Shown here one piece after another: positions 53,050 to 63,100 of a DNA stretch of 64,000 bases. Each line of letters starts with the position of its first letter. The first letter of the stretch is position 1. Location: assembly GCF_030549615.1 (NCBI RefSeq), contig NZ_CP130832.1, forward strand, positions 1,116,001 to 1,180,000, given 5' to 3'. Both the position numbers and the translations under genes were made by a program. The notes below the pieces were generated by a model. It had not been told where the DNA came from and did not search any database. It saw only the letters and a program-made list of their open reading frames with translations. The stretch comes from Stenotrophomonas sp. 610A2. GTDB lineage: Bacteria; Pseudomonadota; Gammaproteobacteria; Xanthomonadales; Xanthomonadaceae.

Positions 53050-54069
53050 ATGAAGCTGACTTCTGCGGTACTGCTGGGCCTGGCGTCGCTGTCCTCGGGG
53101 GCTGCAGCTGCAGCGGAGGTCTCTCCCTTGCTGGTCATCCATGGTGGCGCGGGTGTGGAGCGCAAGGATTTCAGTGCCGCCGAAGAGCGTGCGGCGCGCG
53201 CTGCGCTGACCGAAGCGCTGCGCCAAGGGCATCAGGCCCTGGCCGCCGGCAAACCTGCGCTGGATGCGGTGACTGCCGCGATCACCGTGCTGGAAAACGA
53301 TCCGACCTTCAACGCAGGCCGTGGCGCGGTGTTCACCCATGACGGCAAGAATGAGTTGGATGCCTCGTTGATGGATGGCGCCACGCTGCGCGCCGGTGCC
53401 GTCGCAGGCGTGCATACCGTCAAGAACCCGATCCTGCTGTCGCGCGCGGTGATGGAGCATTCGCCGCACGTGATGATGGTGGGGCAGGGCGCGGAGATGT
53501 TTGCCGCCGAGCAGAAGATCGAGCTGGTGGATCCGTCCTACTTCCGCACCGAGAAGCGCTGGGAGCAGCTGCAGCGTGCATTGAAGGAAGAAGCGGCAGG
53601 GCAGGCTCATGTCGACCTGGAAACCGCCAAGCATTTCGGCACCGTTGGTGCGGTTGCGCTGGACAACCAGGGCAAGCTCGCCGCGGGAACCTCCACGGGT
53701 GGCATGACCAACAAGCGCTATGGGCGTGTTGGTGATTCGCCGATCATCGGTGCCGGTACCTATGCCAATGATCAGTGCGCGGTTTCGGGCACGGGCTGGG
53801 GCGAGTACTACATCCGCCTGTCGGTGGCGCATGAGATCTGTGCACGCATGAAGTACTTGAAGGAAACACCGGTGCAGGCTGGCGATGAAGTCATCGTCAA
53901 GCGCATTCCCGAGCTCGGTGGTGATGGTGGCGGCATCGTTCTGTCCGCTGATGGCAAGGCTGCAATGCCGTTCAATACCGAAGGCATGTATCGCGGTTGG
54001 ATTGGTGCCGATGGCGTGCCGCATGTGGCGATTTTTGCCGACGAAAAGATTAAGATGCCCGGCGAGTGA
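53050..54069 (+). CDS. Exported isoaspartyl peptidase / L-asparaginase (Ntn hydrolase, T2)
   Basis: The 339-residue protein has a signal peptide (about 22 residues, GAAAAAE). HGGAG (31-35) begins the alpha subunit. The autocleavage site precedes Thr198 in HFGTVGAVALD, the catalytic nucleophile of the beta subunit, and GTSTGGMTNKRYGRVGDSPIIGAGTYA is the family substrate-binding segment. Such enzymes hydrolyse beta-aspartyl dipeptides and asparagine. Combined with the preceding cyanophycinase-like gene it would complete conversion of polymer to Asp plus Arg in the periplasm. Confidence 0.92.
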   Translation: MKLTSAVLLGLASLSSGAAAAAEVSPLLVIHGGAGVERKDFSAAEERAARAALTEALRQGHQALAAGKPALDAVTAAITVLENDPTFNAGRGAVFTHDGKNELDASLMDGATLRAGAVAGVHTVKNPILLSRAVMEHSPHVMMVGQGAEMFAAEQKIELVDPSYFRTEKRWEQLQRALKEEAAGQAHVDLETAKHFGTVGAVALDNQGKLAAGTSTGGMTNKRYGRVGDSPIIGAGTYANDQCAVSGTGWGEYYIRLSVAHEICARMKYLKETPVQAGDEVIVKRIPELGGDGGGIVLSADGKAAMPFNTEGMYRGWIGADGVPHVAIFADEKIKMPGE

Positions 54070-54120
54070 TCGGCACCGCCGGTGCAGAAAAAGAAATTTC
54101 ACCGAATGTGAAGATTTCTG

Positions 54121-54149
54121 TTGACAGCATCGGCGCTGATCACCAAAAT
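54121..54149 (+). promoter_or_regulatory. Promoter of the tRNA-tuf operon
   Basis: A consensus -35 TTGACA (54121-54126) is followed by a 17-bp spacer and CAAAAT (54144-54149) as -10. A GC-rich discriminator (GCGAGCTC) follows, as in stringently controlled stable-RNA promoters. It lies 58 bp before tRNA-Tyr. Confidence 0.7.
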
Positions 54150-54206
54150 AGCGAGCTCACCCACCCCTGACCGGCAAGGCCGCGGTCCTCGACAAGGGAG
54201 TGGAAT

Positions 54207-54292
54207 GGAGGGATACCCAAGCGGCCAACGGGGGCAGACTGTAAATCTGCTGGCTTACGCCTTCGGTGGTTCGAATCCACCTCCCTCCACCA
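54207..54292 (+). tRNA. tRNA-Tyr (anticodon GTA)
   Basis: The 86-nt class II tRNA has a long variable arm. Acceptor stem GGAGGGA/TCCCTCC, anticodon stem GCAGA/TCTGC with GTA at 54241-54243, and an encoded CCA. It is the first of three tRNAs before tuf. Confidence 0.97.
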
Positions 54293-54320
54293 GTTTTATG
54301 TTGTGACGTGTTTTCCCGGT

Positions 54321-54394
54321 GCGGGAGTAGTTCAACGGTAGAACCTTAGCCTTCCAAGCTAATGGTGCGGGTTCGATTCCCGTCTCCCGCTCCA
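54321..54394 (+). tRNA. tRNA-Gly (anticodon TCC)
   Basis: The 74-nt gene has acceptor stem GCGGGAG/CTCCCGC, anticodon loop CTTCCAA with TCC, and an encoded CCA. It is second in the tRNA-Tyr-Gly-Thr-tuf order, which is conserved widely in gammaproteobacteria. Confidence 0.97.
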
Positions 54395-54432
54395 TTGAAC
54401 GAAATGAAAAAACACGGCATAATAGACAACTC

Positions 54433-54508
54433 GCTCACGTAGCTCAGTCGGTAGAGCACCTCCTTGGTAAGGAGGAGGTCGAAGGTTCGATTCCTTTCGT
54501 GAGCACCA
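54433..54508 (+). tRNA. tRNA-Thr (anticodon GGT)
   Basis: The 76-nt gene has acceptor stem GCTCACG/CGTGAGC, anticodon loop TTGGTAA with GGT, and an encoded CCA. It is directly upstream of tuf. Confidence 0.97.
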
Positions 54509-54554
54509 TCTTGCCGATAGTGCACAACCAATTCGTTACCGAGAAGAAGCAGCC

Positions 54555-55745
54555 ATGTCAAAGGGTAAGTTCGAGCGTACCAAGCCGCACGTCAACGTCG
54601 GCACCATCGGCCACGTCGATCATGGCAAGACCACGCTGACCGCCGCACTGACCAAGATCGGTGCTGAGCGCTTCGGTGGCGAGTTCAAGGATTACTCCTC
54701 GATCGACGCCGCGCCGGAAGAAAAGGCACGTGGCATCACGATCTCGACCGCGCACGTTGAGTACGAATCCGCGACCCGTCACTACGCCCACGTGGATTGC
54801 CCGGGCCATGCTGACTACGTCAAGAACATGATCACCGGTGCTGCCCAGATGGACGGCGCGATCCTGGTCTGCTCGGCTGCTGACGGCCCGATGCCGCAGA
54901 CCCGCGAGCACATCCTGCTGTCGCGTCAGGTCGGCGTGCCGTACATCGTCGTGTTCCTGAACAAGGCCGACATGGTTGACGATGCCGAGCTGCTGGAACT
55001 GGTCGAAATGGAAGTCCGCGAGCTGCTGAGCAAGTACGACTTCCCGGGCGACGACACCCCGATCGTGCACGGTTCGGCTCGTATGGCGCTGGAAGGCGAC
55101 CAGAGCGACATCGGCGTGCCGGCCATCCTGAAGCTGGTCGATGCACTGGACAGCTGGATCCCGACCCCGGAGCGCGACGTCGACAAGCCGTTCCTGATGC
55201 CGGTGGAAGACGTGTTCTCGATCTCGGGCCGCGGCACCGTGGTGACCGGTCGTATCGAGCGCGGCGTGATCAAGGTCGGCGAAGAAATCGAAATCGTCGG
55301 TATCCGTCCGGTCCAGAAGACCACCGTCACCGGTGTGGAAATGTTCCGCAAGCTGCTCGACCAGGGGCAGGCAGGCGACAACGCCGGTCTGCTGCTGCGC
55401 GGCACCAAGCGTGACGACGTTGAGCGTGGCCAGGTTCTGGCCAAGCCGGGCTCGATCAAGCCGCACACCCAGTTCGAAGCTGAGGTGTACGTGCTGTCGA
55501 AGGATGAGGGCGGCCGTCACACCCCGTTCTTCAAGGGCTACCGTCCGCAGTTCTACTTCCGTACCACCGACATCACCGGTGCGGTTGAGCTGCCGGAAGG
55601 TGTCGAGATGGTGATGCCGGGCGACAACGTGAAGATGGTTGTCACCCTGATCAACCCGGTGGCAATGGACGAAGGCCTGCGCTTCGCAATCCGCGAAGGT
55701 GGCCGTACCGTCGGCGCCGGCGTGGTCGCCAAGATCATCGCGTAA
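54555..55745 (+). CDS. tuf: Elongation factor Tu
   Basis: This 396-residue GTPase delivers aminoacyl-tRNA to the ribosome. P-loop [10 protein letters not shown], switch [14 protein letters not shown], and NKADMVDD for guanine specificity are all visible, and it ends [10 protein letters not shown]. It lies between tRNA-Thr and tRNA-Trp. Most members of this family carry a second copy elsewhere near fusA; only one copy is in this window. Confidence 0.98.
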   Translation: MSKGKFERTKPHVNVGTIGHVDHGKTTLTAALTKIGAERFGGEFKDYSSIDAAPEEKARGITISTAHVEYESATRHYAHVDCPGHADYVKNMITGAAQMDGAILVCSAADGPMPQTREHILLSRQVGVPYIVVFLNKADMVDDAELLELVEMEVRELLSKYDFPGDDTPIVHGSARMALEGDQSDIGVPAILKLVDALDSWIPTPERDVDKPFLMPVEDVFSISGRGTVVTGRIERGVIKVGEEIEIVGIRPVQKTTVTGVEMFRKLLDQGQAGDNAGLLLRGTKRDDVERGQVLAKPGSIKPHTQFEAEVYVLSKDEGGRHTPFFKGYRPQFYFRTTDITGAVELPEGVEMVMPGDNVKMVVTLINPVAMDEGLRFAIREGGRTVGAGVVAKIIA

Positions 55746-55847
55746 TAGCCTGTAGGCCAGCAGTAACTGCTGTTGGTTGCGCGGATGGCGGGCCGGGTAA
55801 CTCGGTCCGCCTTCGCCGTCTAAGGTGTTGTGTAACAGTCAAGTCAT

Positions 55848-55923
<76 letters not shown>

Positions 55924-55973
55924 CTTGCAACTCTCTATCCAGTGACCTTGGTCGCACCTGCAACAAGAGTCGG

Positions 55974-56381
55974 ATGAACAGCAAGATCGAACATTCCAAG
56001 TCCGCTGCCTCTGGTGGCGATATCGTCAAGTACGTCGGCGCTGCGCTGTTGGTGCTGGCGGGTCTGTTTGTCTGGTTCTGGTTTGCCGATCAGCCACGAG
56101 CTGCCCAGTTGGGCGCATGGGCCGGTCAGTGGCGCGCGCTGGCGGTGGTTGTGGGTCTGGTGGCTGGTGGTGCAGTGTTCATGCTGACCACGAAGGGTCG
56201 TCAGACAATCGAATTCCTTTCTGAATCCCGTTTCGAGCTGCGCAAGGTTGTGTGGCCGACCCGCCAGGAAGCTATCCGCATGACGTGGGTGGTGGTTGTG
56301 GTGGTGATCGTGTTGAGCCTGTTGTTGGGTGGCTTTGACTTCGTGATCCAGAAGCTGACCCAGTGGTTCCTGGGTCGTTAA
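55974..56381 (+). CDS. secE: Preprotein translocase subunit SecE
   Basis: The 135-residue protein has three membrane spans, as in E. coli Sec[37 protein letters not shown], and [18 protein letters not shown]. The conserved amphipathic [18 protein letters not shown] segment precedes the last span. ATG 55974 gives [10 protein letters not shown]; the longer frame begins inside tRNA-Trp and is rejected. Confidence 0.95.
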   Translation: MNSKIEHSKSAASGGDIVKYVGAALLVLAGLFVWFWFADQPRAAQLGAWAGQWRALAVVVGLVAGGAVFMLTTKGRQTIEFLSESRFELRKVVWPTRQEAIRMTWVVVVVVIVLSLLLGGFDFVIQKLTQWFLGR

Positions 56382-56391
56382 GGAGATATCT

Positions 56392-56952
56392 GTGAAGCGT
56401 TGGTACGTCGTTCACGCCTATTCAGGTTTTGAGAAGTCGGTTGCGCAGGCGTTGCGTGATCGCATTGCGCGTGACGAGATGCAGGAGCTTTTCGGTGACG
56501 TGCTGGTCCCCACGGAAGAAGTGGTGGAAATGCGCGCTGGCCAGAAGCGCCGCTCCGAGCGCAAGTTCTTCCCGGGTTACGTGCTGGTACAGATCGAGAC
56601 CCACGAAGAAGCCGGTATCCCGCGTATCGACAACGAAAGCTGGCACCTGGTCAAGGAAACCCCGAAGGTCATGGGTTTCATCGGTGGCACTGCCGACCGT
56701 CCTCTGCCGATCCAGGACAGCGAAGCCGCTGCGATCCTGAATCGCGTTCAGGAAGGTGTCGAGAAGCCGCGTCCGAAGGTGCTGTTCGAGCCGGGCCAGA
56801 TGGTCCGTGTCACCGAAGGCCCGTTCAACGATTTCAACGGCGTCGTCGAAGAAGTCAATTACGAAAAGAGCCGCCTGCGCGTCTCGGTGCTGATCTTCGG
56901 TCGCGCCACCCCGGTCGAGCTTGAGTTCGGCCAGGTCGAGAAGGCGATCTGA
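56392..56952 (+). CDS. nusG: Transcription termination/antitermination protein NusG
   Basis: The 186-residue protein begins at GTG 56392 after a strong AAGGAGATATCT ribosome site. The NGN domain starts [18 protein letters not shown] and the KOW domain includes [19 protein letters not shown]. It links RNA polymerase to Rho and ribosomes. A CCACCTG-TT-CAGGTGG hairpin (56963-56978) follows its stop. Confidence 0.97.
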   Translation: MKRWYVVHAYSGFEKSVAQALRDRIARDEMQELFGDVLVPTEEVVEMRAGQKRRSERKFFPGYVLVQIETHEEAGIPRIDNESWHLVKETPKVMGFIGGTADRPLPIQDSEAAAILNRVQEGVEKPRPKVLFEPGQMVRVTEGPFNDFNGVVEEVNYEKSRLRVSVLIFGRATPVELEFGQVEKAI

Positions 56953-56994
56953 TCCCTGCGTGCCACCTGTTCAGGTGGTGTCGCAAAAAGCTGC

Positions 56995-57000
56995 TACAAT
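56995..57000 (+). promoter_or_regulatory. Candidate -10 element of the rplK operon
   Basis: TACAAT at 56995-57000 is a near-consensus -10 hexamer in the 193-bp nusG-rplK gap. The -35 position has no good match, and a GGCTCCCC discriminator-like stretch follows. The 57010-57140 leader has no ORF and may fold for L1 autoregulation. Confidence 0.4.
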
Positions 57001-57145
57001 TTTCGGCTCCCCAGAGAGGGAGCAAATCAAGGGCTGCCGAGAGGTGGCCTTTGGTGCGATTTCACAACGCGATGCCGGGACGCGTGATTCCCGGTCCGAT
57101 GGGGAGCCTGTTGTCGCAAGGCGCTAGCACCCGGAGAGCACTCTA

Positions 57146-57574
57146 ATGGCAAAGAAAGTTGTCGGTTATATCAAGCTGCAGGTAAAGGCCGGTCAGGCCA
57201 ATCCCTCGCCGCCGGTCGGTCCTGCGCTGGGTCAGCGTGGCCTGAACATCATGGAATTCTGCAAGGCGTTCAACGCCGCTACGCAGAAGCTGGAACCGGG
57301 TCTGCCGGTGCCGGTGATCATCACGGCCTATTCGGACCGTACGTTCACCTTCATCACCAAGAGCACCCCGGCGACCACGCTGCTGAAGAAGGCCGCTGGC
57401 ATTTCTTCGGGCTCGAAGAAGCCGAACACCGACAAGGTGGGCAAGGTTACTCGCGCGCAGCTGGAAGAAATCTGCAAGGCAAAGGAGCCGGATCTGACGG
57501 CTGCCAGCCTTGACGCCGCCGTGCGTACGATCGCGGGTTCTGCCCGTTCCATGGGCCTGGTGGTAGAGGGTTAA
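57146..57574 (+). CDS. rplK: 50S ribosomal protein L11
   Basis: The 142-residue protein has N-terminal [21 protein letters not shown] (thiostrepton-binding region) and C-terminal [12 protein letters not shown]. It sits at the start of the rplKA unit; the gap to rplA is 4 bp. Confidence 0.98.
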   Translation: MAKKVVGYIKLQVKAGQANPSPPVGPALGQRGLNIMEFCKAFNAATQKLEPGLPVPVIITAYSDRTFTFITKSTPATTLLKKAAGISSGSKKPNTDKVGKVTRAQLEEICKAKEPDLTAASLDAAVRTIAGSARSMGLVVEG

Positions 57575-57578
57575 TCTG

Positions 57579-58277
57579 ATGGCACAGACCAAGCGTGAGA
57601 AGGCCATCAAGGCCGCTATCGTCCCGGGCAAGGCATACGCCTTCGAGGACGCAATCAACATCCTGAAGACCGCCACCAAGGCCAAGTTCGTCGAGTCGAT
57701 CGACGTGGCCGTGCGTCTGGGCGTGGATGCCAAGAAGTCCGACCAGCAGGTTCGCGGTTCCACCGTGCTGCCCGCCGGTACCGGCAAGTCGGTCCGCGTT
57801 GCCGTGTTCGCTCCGGCCGGTGCCAAGGCTGACGAAGCCCTGGCTGCTGGCGCCGAAGCCGTCGGCATGGACGACCTGGCTGAAAAGATGCAGGCCGGCG
57901 ATCTGAACTATGACGTCGTCATTGCTACCCCGGACGCGATGCGCGTTGTCGGTAAGCTGGGCACCCTGCTGGGCCCGCGTGGCTTGATGCCGAACCCGAA
58001 GGTCGGCACCGTTTCGGCCAACCCGGGCGAAGCCGTCAAGAATGCCAAGTCGGGTCAGGTGCGTTACCGCACCGACAAGGCCGGCATCATCCACTGCACC
58101 ATCGGCAAGGCCAGCTTCGAAAACGGCGCGCTGCAGTCGAACCTGCAGGCACTGCTGGTTGACCTGATCAAGGCCAAGCCGGCCACCTCGAAGGGCCTGT
58201 ACCTGCAGAAGGTGTCGGTCAGCTCGACGATGGGCCCGGGCGTGACTGTTGACCAGTCCTCGCTGACCCTGAAGTAA
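57579..58277 (+). CDS. rplA: 50S ribosomal protein L1
   Basis: The 232-residue protein has [22 protein letters not shown] and [18 protein letters not shown], which are L1 signatures. In many bacteria L1 represses rplKA translation through a site near the rplK start. It is followed by a strong hairpin. Confidence 0.98.
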   Translation: MAQTKREKAIKAAIVPGKAYAFEDAINILKTATKAKFVESIDVAVRLGVDAKKSDQQVRGSTVLPAGTGKSVRVAVFAPAGAKADEALAAGAEAVGMDDLAEKMQAGDLNYDVVIATPDAMRVVGKLGTLLGPRGLMPNPKVGTVSANPGEAVKNAKSGQVRYRTDKAGIIHCTIGKASFENGALQSNLQALLVDLIKAKPATSKGLYLQKVSVSSTMGPGVTVDQSSLTLK

Positions 58278-58287
58278 TTGTTTCAAG

Positions 58288-58323
58288 CGGCCTCGGTACC
58301 TTTGGTGCCGAGGCCGTCATTTT
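58288..58323 (+). terminator. Terminator or attenuator after rplA
   Basis: A 13-bp stem CGGCCTCGGTACC (58288-58300) pairs with 58304-58316 (one G-U pair) around a TTT loop, then TCATTTT. It separates rplKA from rplJL-rpoB. Confidence 0.8.
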
Positions 58324-58755
58324 GAAGGCGTCGCGCAGGGTGACCTGCGTGGAGCCGTCAAAGACCGCAGGCGCGGTCAGCGCATACCGGCGACGGGCAT
58401 GGAAGCTCGATTTGGCAAGGAGTCGCCGCCGGCACAGCGAGATCGCTTAATCGATTCGTCCTCGAATCACCCTGCGTAGATGGTGCCGCCCTTCTGGATT
58501 TTTCTGGTTCACGTACGTCCGGGTTCACCCGGGTTTGCACTCCAGCTCTAGAACGGCCACCACCGGAGCATCACCCGATGTTCCCGGCGTCCAGGACGGA
58601 TGCCGCCCAGGACCGCACACGGCTAGGAGCCGTAAGCGGAATATGTTTGAAGCAGGGTGTTGAGGTTCGGCCAGGGAGGCCTGCAGCAGTGGCAATGCCA
58701 CTCTTGCCAGTCCCCGATCCCGAATCACCAATCCCAGCTTAAACGGAGGAGTGCA
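58324..58755 (+). promoter_or_regulatory. rplJL leader region (probable L10 autoregulatory leader)
   Basis: This 432-nt gene-free stretch before rplJ has several local hairpins, for example CCGGGT-TC-ACCCGG (58519-58532) and AGTGGC-AAT-GCCACT (58687-58701). In many bacteria the L10(L12)4 complex binds a structured leader here to control rplJL. Position and hairpin density support that reading, but I could not match a consensus fold. Confidence 0.5.
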
Positions 58756-59292
58756 ATGGCTCTCAATCTGTCCCAGAAGCAAGAAGTAGTCGCCGAGCTG
58801 GCAGACGTCGCCGCCAAGGCCCACTCCTTGATCGCAGCCGAATACGCTGGCACCACGGTCGCTCAGATGACCGCGATGCGTAAGCAGGCTCGTGAAACCG
58901 GTGTTTTCTTGAAGGTTGTCAAGAACACGCTGGCCTCGCGCGCCGTTGAAGGCACCGATTTCGCAGTCGCAAAAGACCAGATGGTTGGTCCGCTGCTGTA
59001 TGCGTTCTCGCTTGAGGAGCCCGGCGCAGCCGGTCGCCTGATCAAGGAAGCCGCCAAGGGTAACGACAAGCTGAAGGCGAAGGTCGTGGCAATCGGTGGG
59101 GAAATCTTCCCGGCCAGCCACGTCGACGTGCTGGCATCGTTGCCGACCCGTGATCAGGCACTGGCCATGTTGGCCCGCGTCCTGACCGAGCCGGTCACCA
59201 TGTTCGCCCGCGCCGTCAAGGCTATCGGTGAGAAGCAGGAAGGTGGCGCAGCGGAAGCTGCAGCGCCGGCCGCTGAAGCTGAAGCCGTCTAA
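58756..59292 (+). CDS. rplJ: 50S ribosomal protein L10
   Basis: The protein has 178 residues from ATG 58756, which has AACGGAGGAG upstream. [24 protein letters not shown] and [17 protein letters not shown] are L10 features. It forms the stalk base with L7/L12. The Ala/Glu tail is typical. The 99-nt extension upstream is not homologous. Confidence 0.97.
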   Translation: MALNLSQKQEVVAELADVAAKAHSLIAAEYAGTTVAQMTAMRKQARETGVFLKVVKNTLASRAVEGTDFAVAKDQMVGPLLYAFSLEEPGAAGRLIKEAAKGNDKLKAKVVAIGGEIFPASHVDVLASLPTRDQALAMLARVLTEPVTMFARAVKAIGEKQEGGAAEAAAPAAEAEAV

Positions 59293-59355
59293 GTTCGACG
59301 TCCACGTGGTTCCTCACGGAACCTCAATCCAGAATATTTTCAAAAGGTAATCAAA

Positions 59356-59721
59356 ATGTCCCTTACCAACGATCAGATCGTCGACGCAATCGCCGAAAAG
59401 TCCCTGATGGAAGTGATGGAGCTGGTCAAGGCCATCGAAGAGAAGTTCGGCGTGTCGGCTGCTGCCCCGGTTGCAGTTGCTGCTGCTGGCCCGGCTGCTG
59501 TTGTTGAAGAGCAGACCGAATTCAACGTCATCCTGAAGGATGCCGGCGCGAAGAAGGTCGAAGTGATTAAGGCTGTCCGCGCCATCACCGGCCTGGGCCT
59601 GAAGGAAGCGAAGGACCTGGCTGAAGCCGGCGGCGTCGTGAAGGAAGGCGCTTCGAAGGAAGACGCCGACAAGTTCAAGAAGGAACTGGAAGCCGCCGGC
59701 GCGACCGTCGAGCTGAAGTAA
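59356..59721 (+). CDS. rplL: 50S ribosomal protein L7/L12
   Basis: The 121-residue protein has an N-terminal dimerisation helix ([17 protein letters not shown]), an Ala-rich hinge, and a C-terminal factor-binding domain ([21 protein letters not shown]...[11 protein letters not shown]). It is in the standard place between rplJ and rpoB. Confidence 0.98.
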   Translation: MSLTNDQIVDAIAEKSLMEVMELVKAIEEKFGVSAAAPVAVAAAGPAAVVEEQTEFNVILKDAGAKKVEVIKAVRAITGLGLKEAKDLAEAGGVVKEGASKEDADKFKKELEAAGATVELK

Positions 59722-59762
59722 TCAGTTCTTGCATCGTCATCGATTCGAGGCGATGCAGCCAA

Positions 59763-59790
59763 GGCTGGGGGCGTAAAGCCCCCGGCCTTT
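59763..59790 (+). terminator. Attenuator between rplL and rpoB
   Basis: The 10-bp stem GGCTGGGGGC (59763-59772) pairs with GCCCCCGGCC (59778-59787, one T-G pair) around a GTAAA loop and is followed by only three T. The weak tail fits partial termination, which would lower rpoB expression relative to rplL, as described for the E. coli rplL-rpoB gap. Confidence 0.65.
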
Positions 59791-60109
59791 GGTCGTTTCA
59801 AACCGTTGTAATGCCGGGCATGCCCGGTTGCAACGGGGCAGGGCCCAGCTCGGTGCAGTGCCGGGCCATGCTCGGCAAGCAGCAACTGGCGGGCTCGGCC
59901 CGGCAGGCAAGAGAAAGACCAACGTGGCAAGTGTCAGGCGCTGCGCTCCAGACGATGGAGTGAACCGCAGCCGATGCAAGCGAGTTGGCAGTTGGAAGTA
60001 GCAATAGAAGGCGTGCTGGTGCCGGCAATACCAGCGACTTCCAACTGACAATTTCAAGTTTCCCTACGGGTCGTGGACGCACGGCTCGCACAACAAGGTG
60101 GAAGACCTC
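59791..60109 (+). promoter_or_regulatory. rpoB leader with SMAG-like repeats and long hairpin
   Basis: No gene is recognised. A diverged GTAA-type stem-loop (GTAATGCCGGGCATGCCCGG, 59808-59827) and another degenerate copy near 59854-59876 are present. A long hairpin has outer arms CAGTTGGAAGT (59989-59999) and ACTTCCAACTG (60037-60047) and an inner stem GCTGGT/ACCAGC (60015-60020/60030-60035), ending 62 nt before the rpoB start. Confidence 0.55.
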
Positions 60110-63100
60110 ATGACGTCCTATTCGTACACCGAAAAAAAGCGCATCCGCAAAGATTTCGGCAAGCAGCGCTCGATCCTCGAAGTGCCGTTCCTGCTCGCCA
60201 TCCAGGTTGATTCGTACCGCGAATTCCTGCAGGAGAACATCGATCCGGCCAAGCGCTCCGACCACGGCCTGCATGCTGCGCTGAAGTCGGTGTTCCCGAT
60301 TTCCAGCTACAGCGGCAATGCTGCCCTGGAATACGTCGGCTACAAGCTCGGCGACCCGGTGTTTGACGAGCGCGAGTGCCGCCAGCGTGGCATGAGCTAC
60401 GGCGCGCCGCTGCGCGTCACCGTGCGCCTGGTCATCTACGATCGCGAATCGTCCACCAAGGCGATCAAGTACGTGAAGGAGCAGGAGGTCTATCTGGGCG
60501 AAATCCCGCTGATGACCGACAACGGCACCTTCATCGTCAACGGTACCGAGCGCGTCATCGTGTCGCAGCTGCACCGTTCGCCGGGCGTGTTCTTCGACCA
60601 CGACCGTGGCAAGACCCACAGCTCGGGCAAGCTGCTGTACAGCGCCCGCATCATTCCGTACCGCGGTTCCTGGCTGGACTTCGAGTTCGACCCGAAGGAC
60701 GCACTGTTCACCCGTATCGACCGTCGCCGCAAGTTGCCGGTGTCGGTGCTGCTGCGTGCGCTGGGCTACAACAACGAAGAGATGCTGGCCGAGTTCTTCG
60801 AGGTCAACACCTTCCACATCAACCCGGACGAAGGCGTGCAGCTGGAGCTGGTGCCGGAGCGTCTGCGTGGCGAAACGCTGGGCTTCGACCTAGCCGATGG
60901 CGACAAGGTCATCGTGGAAGCCGGCAAGCGCATCACCGCGCGCCACATCAAGCAGCTGCAGGCGTCTGGCATCGCAGCGCTGGCCGTGCCGGACGACTAC
61001 CTGGTCGGCCGCATCCTGTCGCACGACGTGGTTGATTCCAACACCGGTGAGCTGCTGGCCCAGGCCAACGACGAAATCAGCGACGAGCAGCTGCAGAACT
61101 TCCGCAAGGCGGGTGTGGATGCAGTGGGCACGCTGTGGGTGAACGATCTGGATCGTGGCCCGTACCTGTCCAACACCCTGCGCATCGATGGCACCAAGAC
61201 CCAGCTCGAAGCGCTGGTCGAAATCTATCGCATGATGCGTCCGGGCGAGCCGCCGACCAAGGACGCCGCGCAGAACCTGTTCCACAACCTGTTCTTCACC
61301 TTCGAGCGCTACGACCTGTCCACGGTCGGCCGCATGAAGTTCAACCGTCGTGTCGGCCGCAAGGAAGTCACCGGTGAGTCGGTGCTGTATGACCGCAAGT
61401 ACTTCGGCGAGCGCAACGACGAGGAATCCAAGCGCCTGGTCGCCGCACACGGCGAAGGCTCCGACATCCTGGACGTGATCAAGGTGCTGACCGAGATCCG
61501 CAACGGTCGCGGCGTGGTCGATGACATCGATCACCTGGGCAACCGTCGCGTGCGTTCGGTCGGCGAAATGGCCGAGAACGTGTTCCGCGTGGGCCTGGTC
61601 CGCGTCGAGCGCGCGGTCAAGGAGCGCCTGTCGATGGCCGAGTCGGAAGGCTTGACCCCGCAGGAACTGATCAATGCCAAGCCGGTGGCTGCCGCGATCA
61701 AGGAATTCTTCGGCTCCTCGCAGCTGTCGCAGTTCATGGATCAGAACAACCCGCTGTCGGAAGTGACGCACAAGCGTCGCGTCTCGGCCCTGGGCCCGGG
61801 CGGCCTGACCCGCGAACGCGCTGGCTTCGAAGTGCGCGACGTGCACCCGACCCATTACGGCCGCGTCTGCACCATCGAAACGCCGGAAGGCCCGAACATC
61901 GGCCTGATCAACTCGCTGGCCGTGTTCGCACGCACCAACAAGTACGGCTTCCTGGAAACCCCGTACCGCAAGGTGCATGACGGCAAGGTCTCCGACGAGG
62001 TCGAGTTCCTGTCGGCCATCGAAGAGAACGAGTACGTGATCGCCCAGGCCAATGCGCTGGTCGATTCCAAGAACCTGCTCACCGAGCAGTTCGTACCGTG
62101 CCGCTTCCAGGGTGAGTCGCTGCTCAAGCCGCCGGCAGAAGTCCACTTCATGGACGTCTCGCCGATGCAGACCGTGTCGGTCGCTGCCGCGCTGGTTCCG
62201 TTCCTGGAGCACGATGACGCAAACCGTGCACTGATGGGCGCCAACATGCAGCGCCAGGCCGTGCCGACCCTGCGTGCGCAGAAGCCGCTGGTGGGTACCG
62301 GTATCGAACGCGCCGTTGCGCGTGACTCGGGTGTGACCGTGAACGCCCTGCGTGGTGGCCAGATCGTGCAGATCGACGCCGGCCGCATCGTGGTCAAGGC
62401 CAACGAGAACGAGATCACCGATCCGGCAGATGCCGGCGTGGATATCTACAACCTGATCAAGTACACCCGTTCGAACCAGAACACCTGTATCAACCAGCGT
62501 CCGCTGGTGAACGTGGGTGACGTGATCGCGCGCGGCGACGTGCTGGCCGATGGCCCGTCCACCGACATCGGTGAACTGGCGCTGGGTCAGAACATGCTGA
62601 TCGCCTTCATGCCGTGGAACGGCTACAACTTCGAAGACTCCATCCTGCTGTCCGAGCGTGTGGTCGAGGAAGATCGTTACACCACGATCCACATCGAAGA
62701 ACTGACCTGCGTTGCACGTGACACCAAGCTGGGGCCGGAGGAAATTTCCGCCGATATCCCGAACGTGTCCGAGCAGGCGCTGAACCGTCTGGACGAGTCC
62801 GGCGTGGTGTACATCGGTGCGGAAGTGCGCGCCGGCGACATCATGGTTGGCAAGGTCACGCCGAAGGGCGAGAGCCAGCTGACCCCGGAAGAGAAGCTGC
62901 TGCGCGCGATCTTCGGCGAGAAGGCTTCCGACGTTAAGGACAGCTCGCTGCGCGTTCCGCCGGGCATGGATGGCACCGTCATCGACGTGCAGGTCTTCAC
63001 CCGCGACGGCATCGAGAAGGACAAGCGCGCACGCCAGATCGAGGAAAACGAGATCAAGCGCGTCAAGAAGGACTTCGACGACCAGTTCCGCATCCTGGAA

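Noticed and set aside
58702..58740. Short GATCCCGAATCACCAATCCC-like string before rplJ considered as an operator
   Set aside because: It resembles short strings near other genes (46970-47032), but no dyad or consistent spacing was found.
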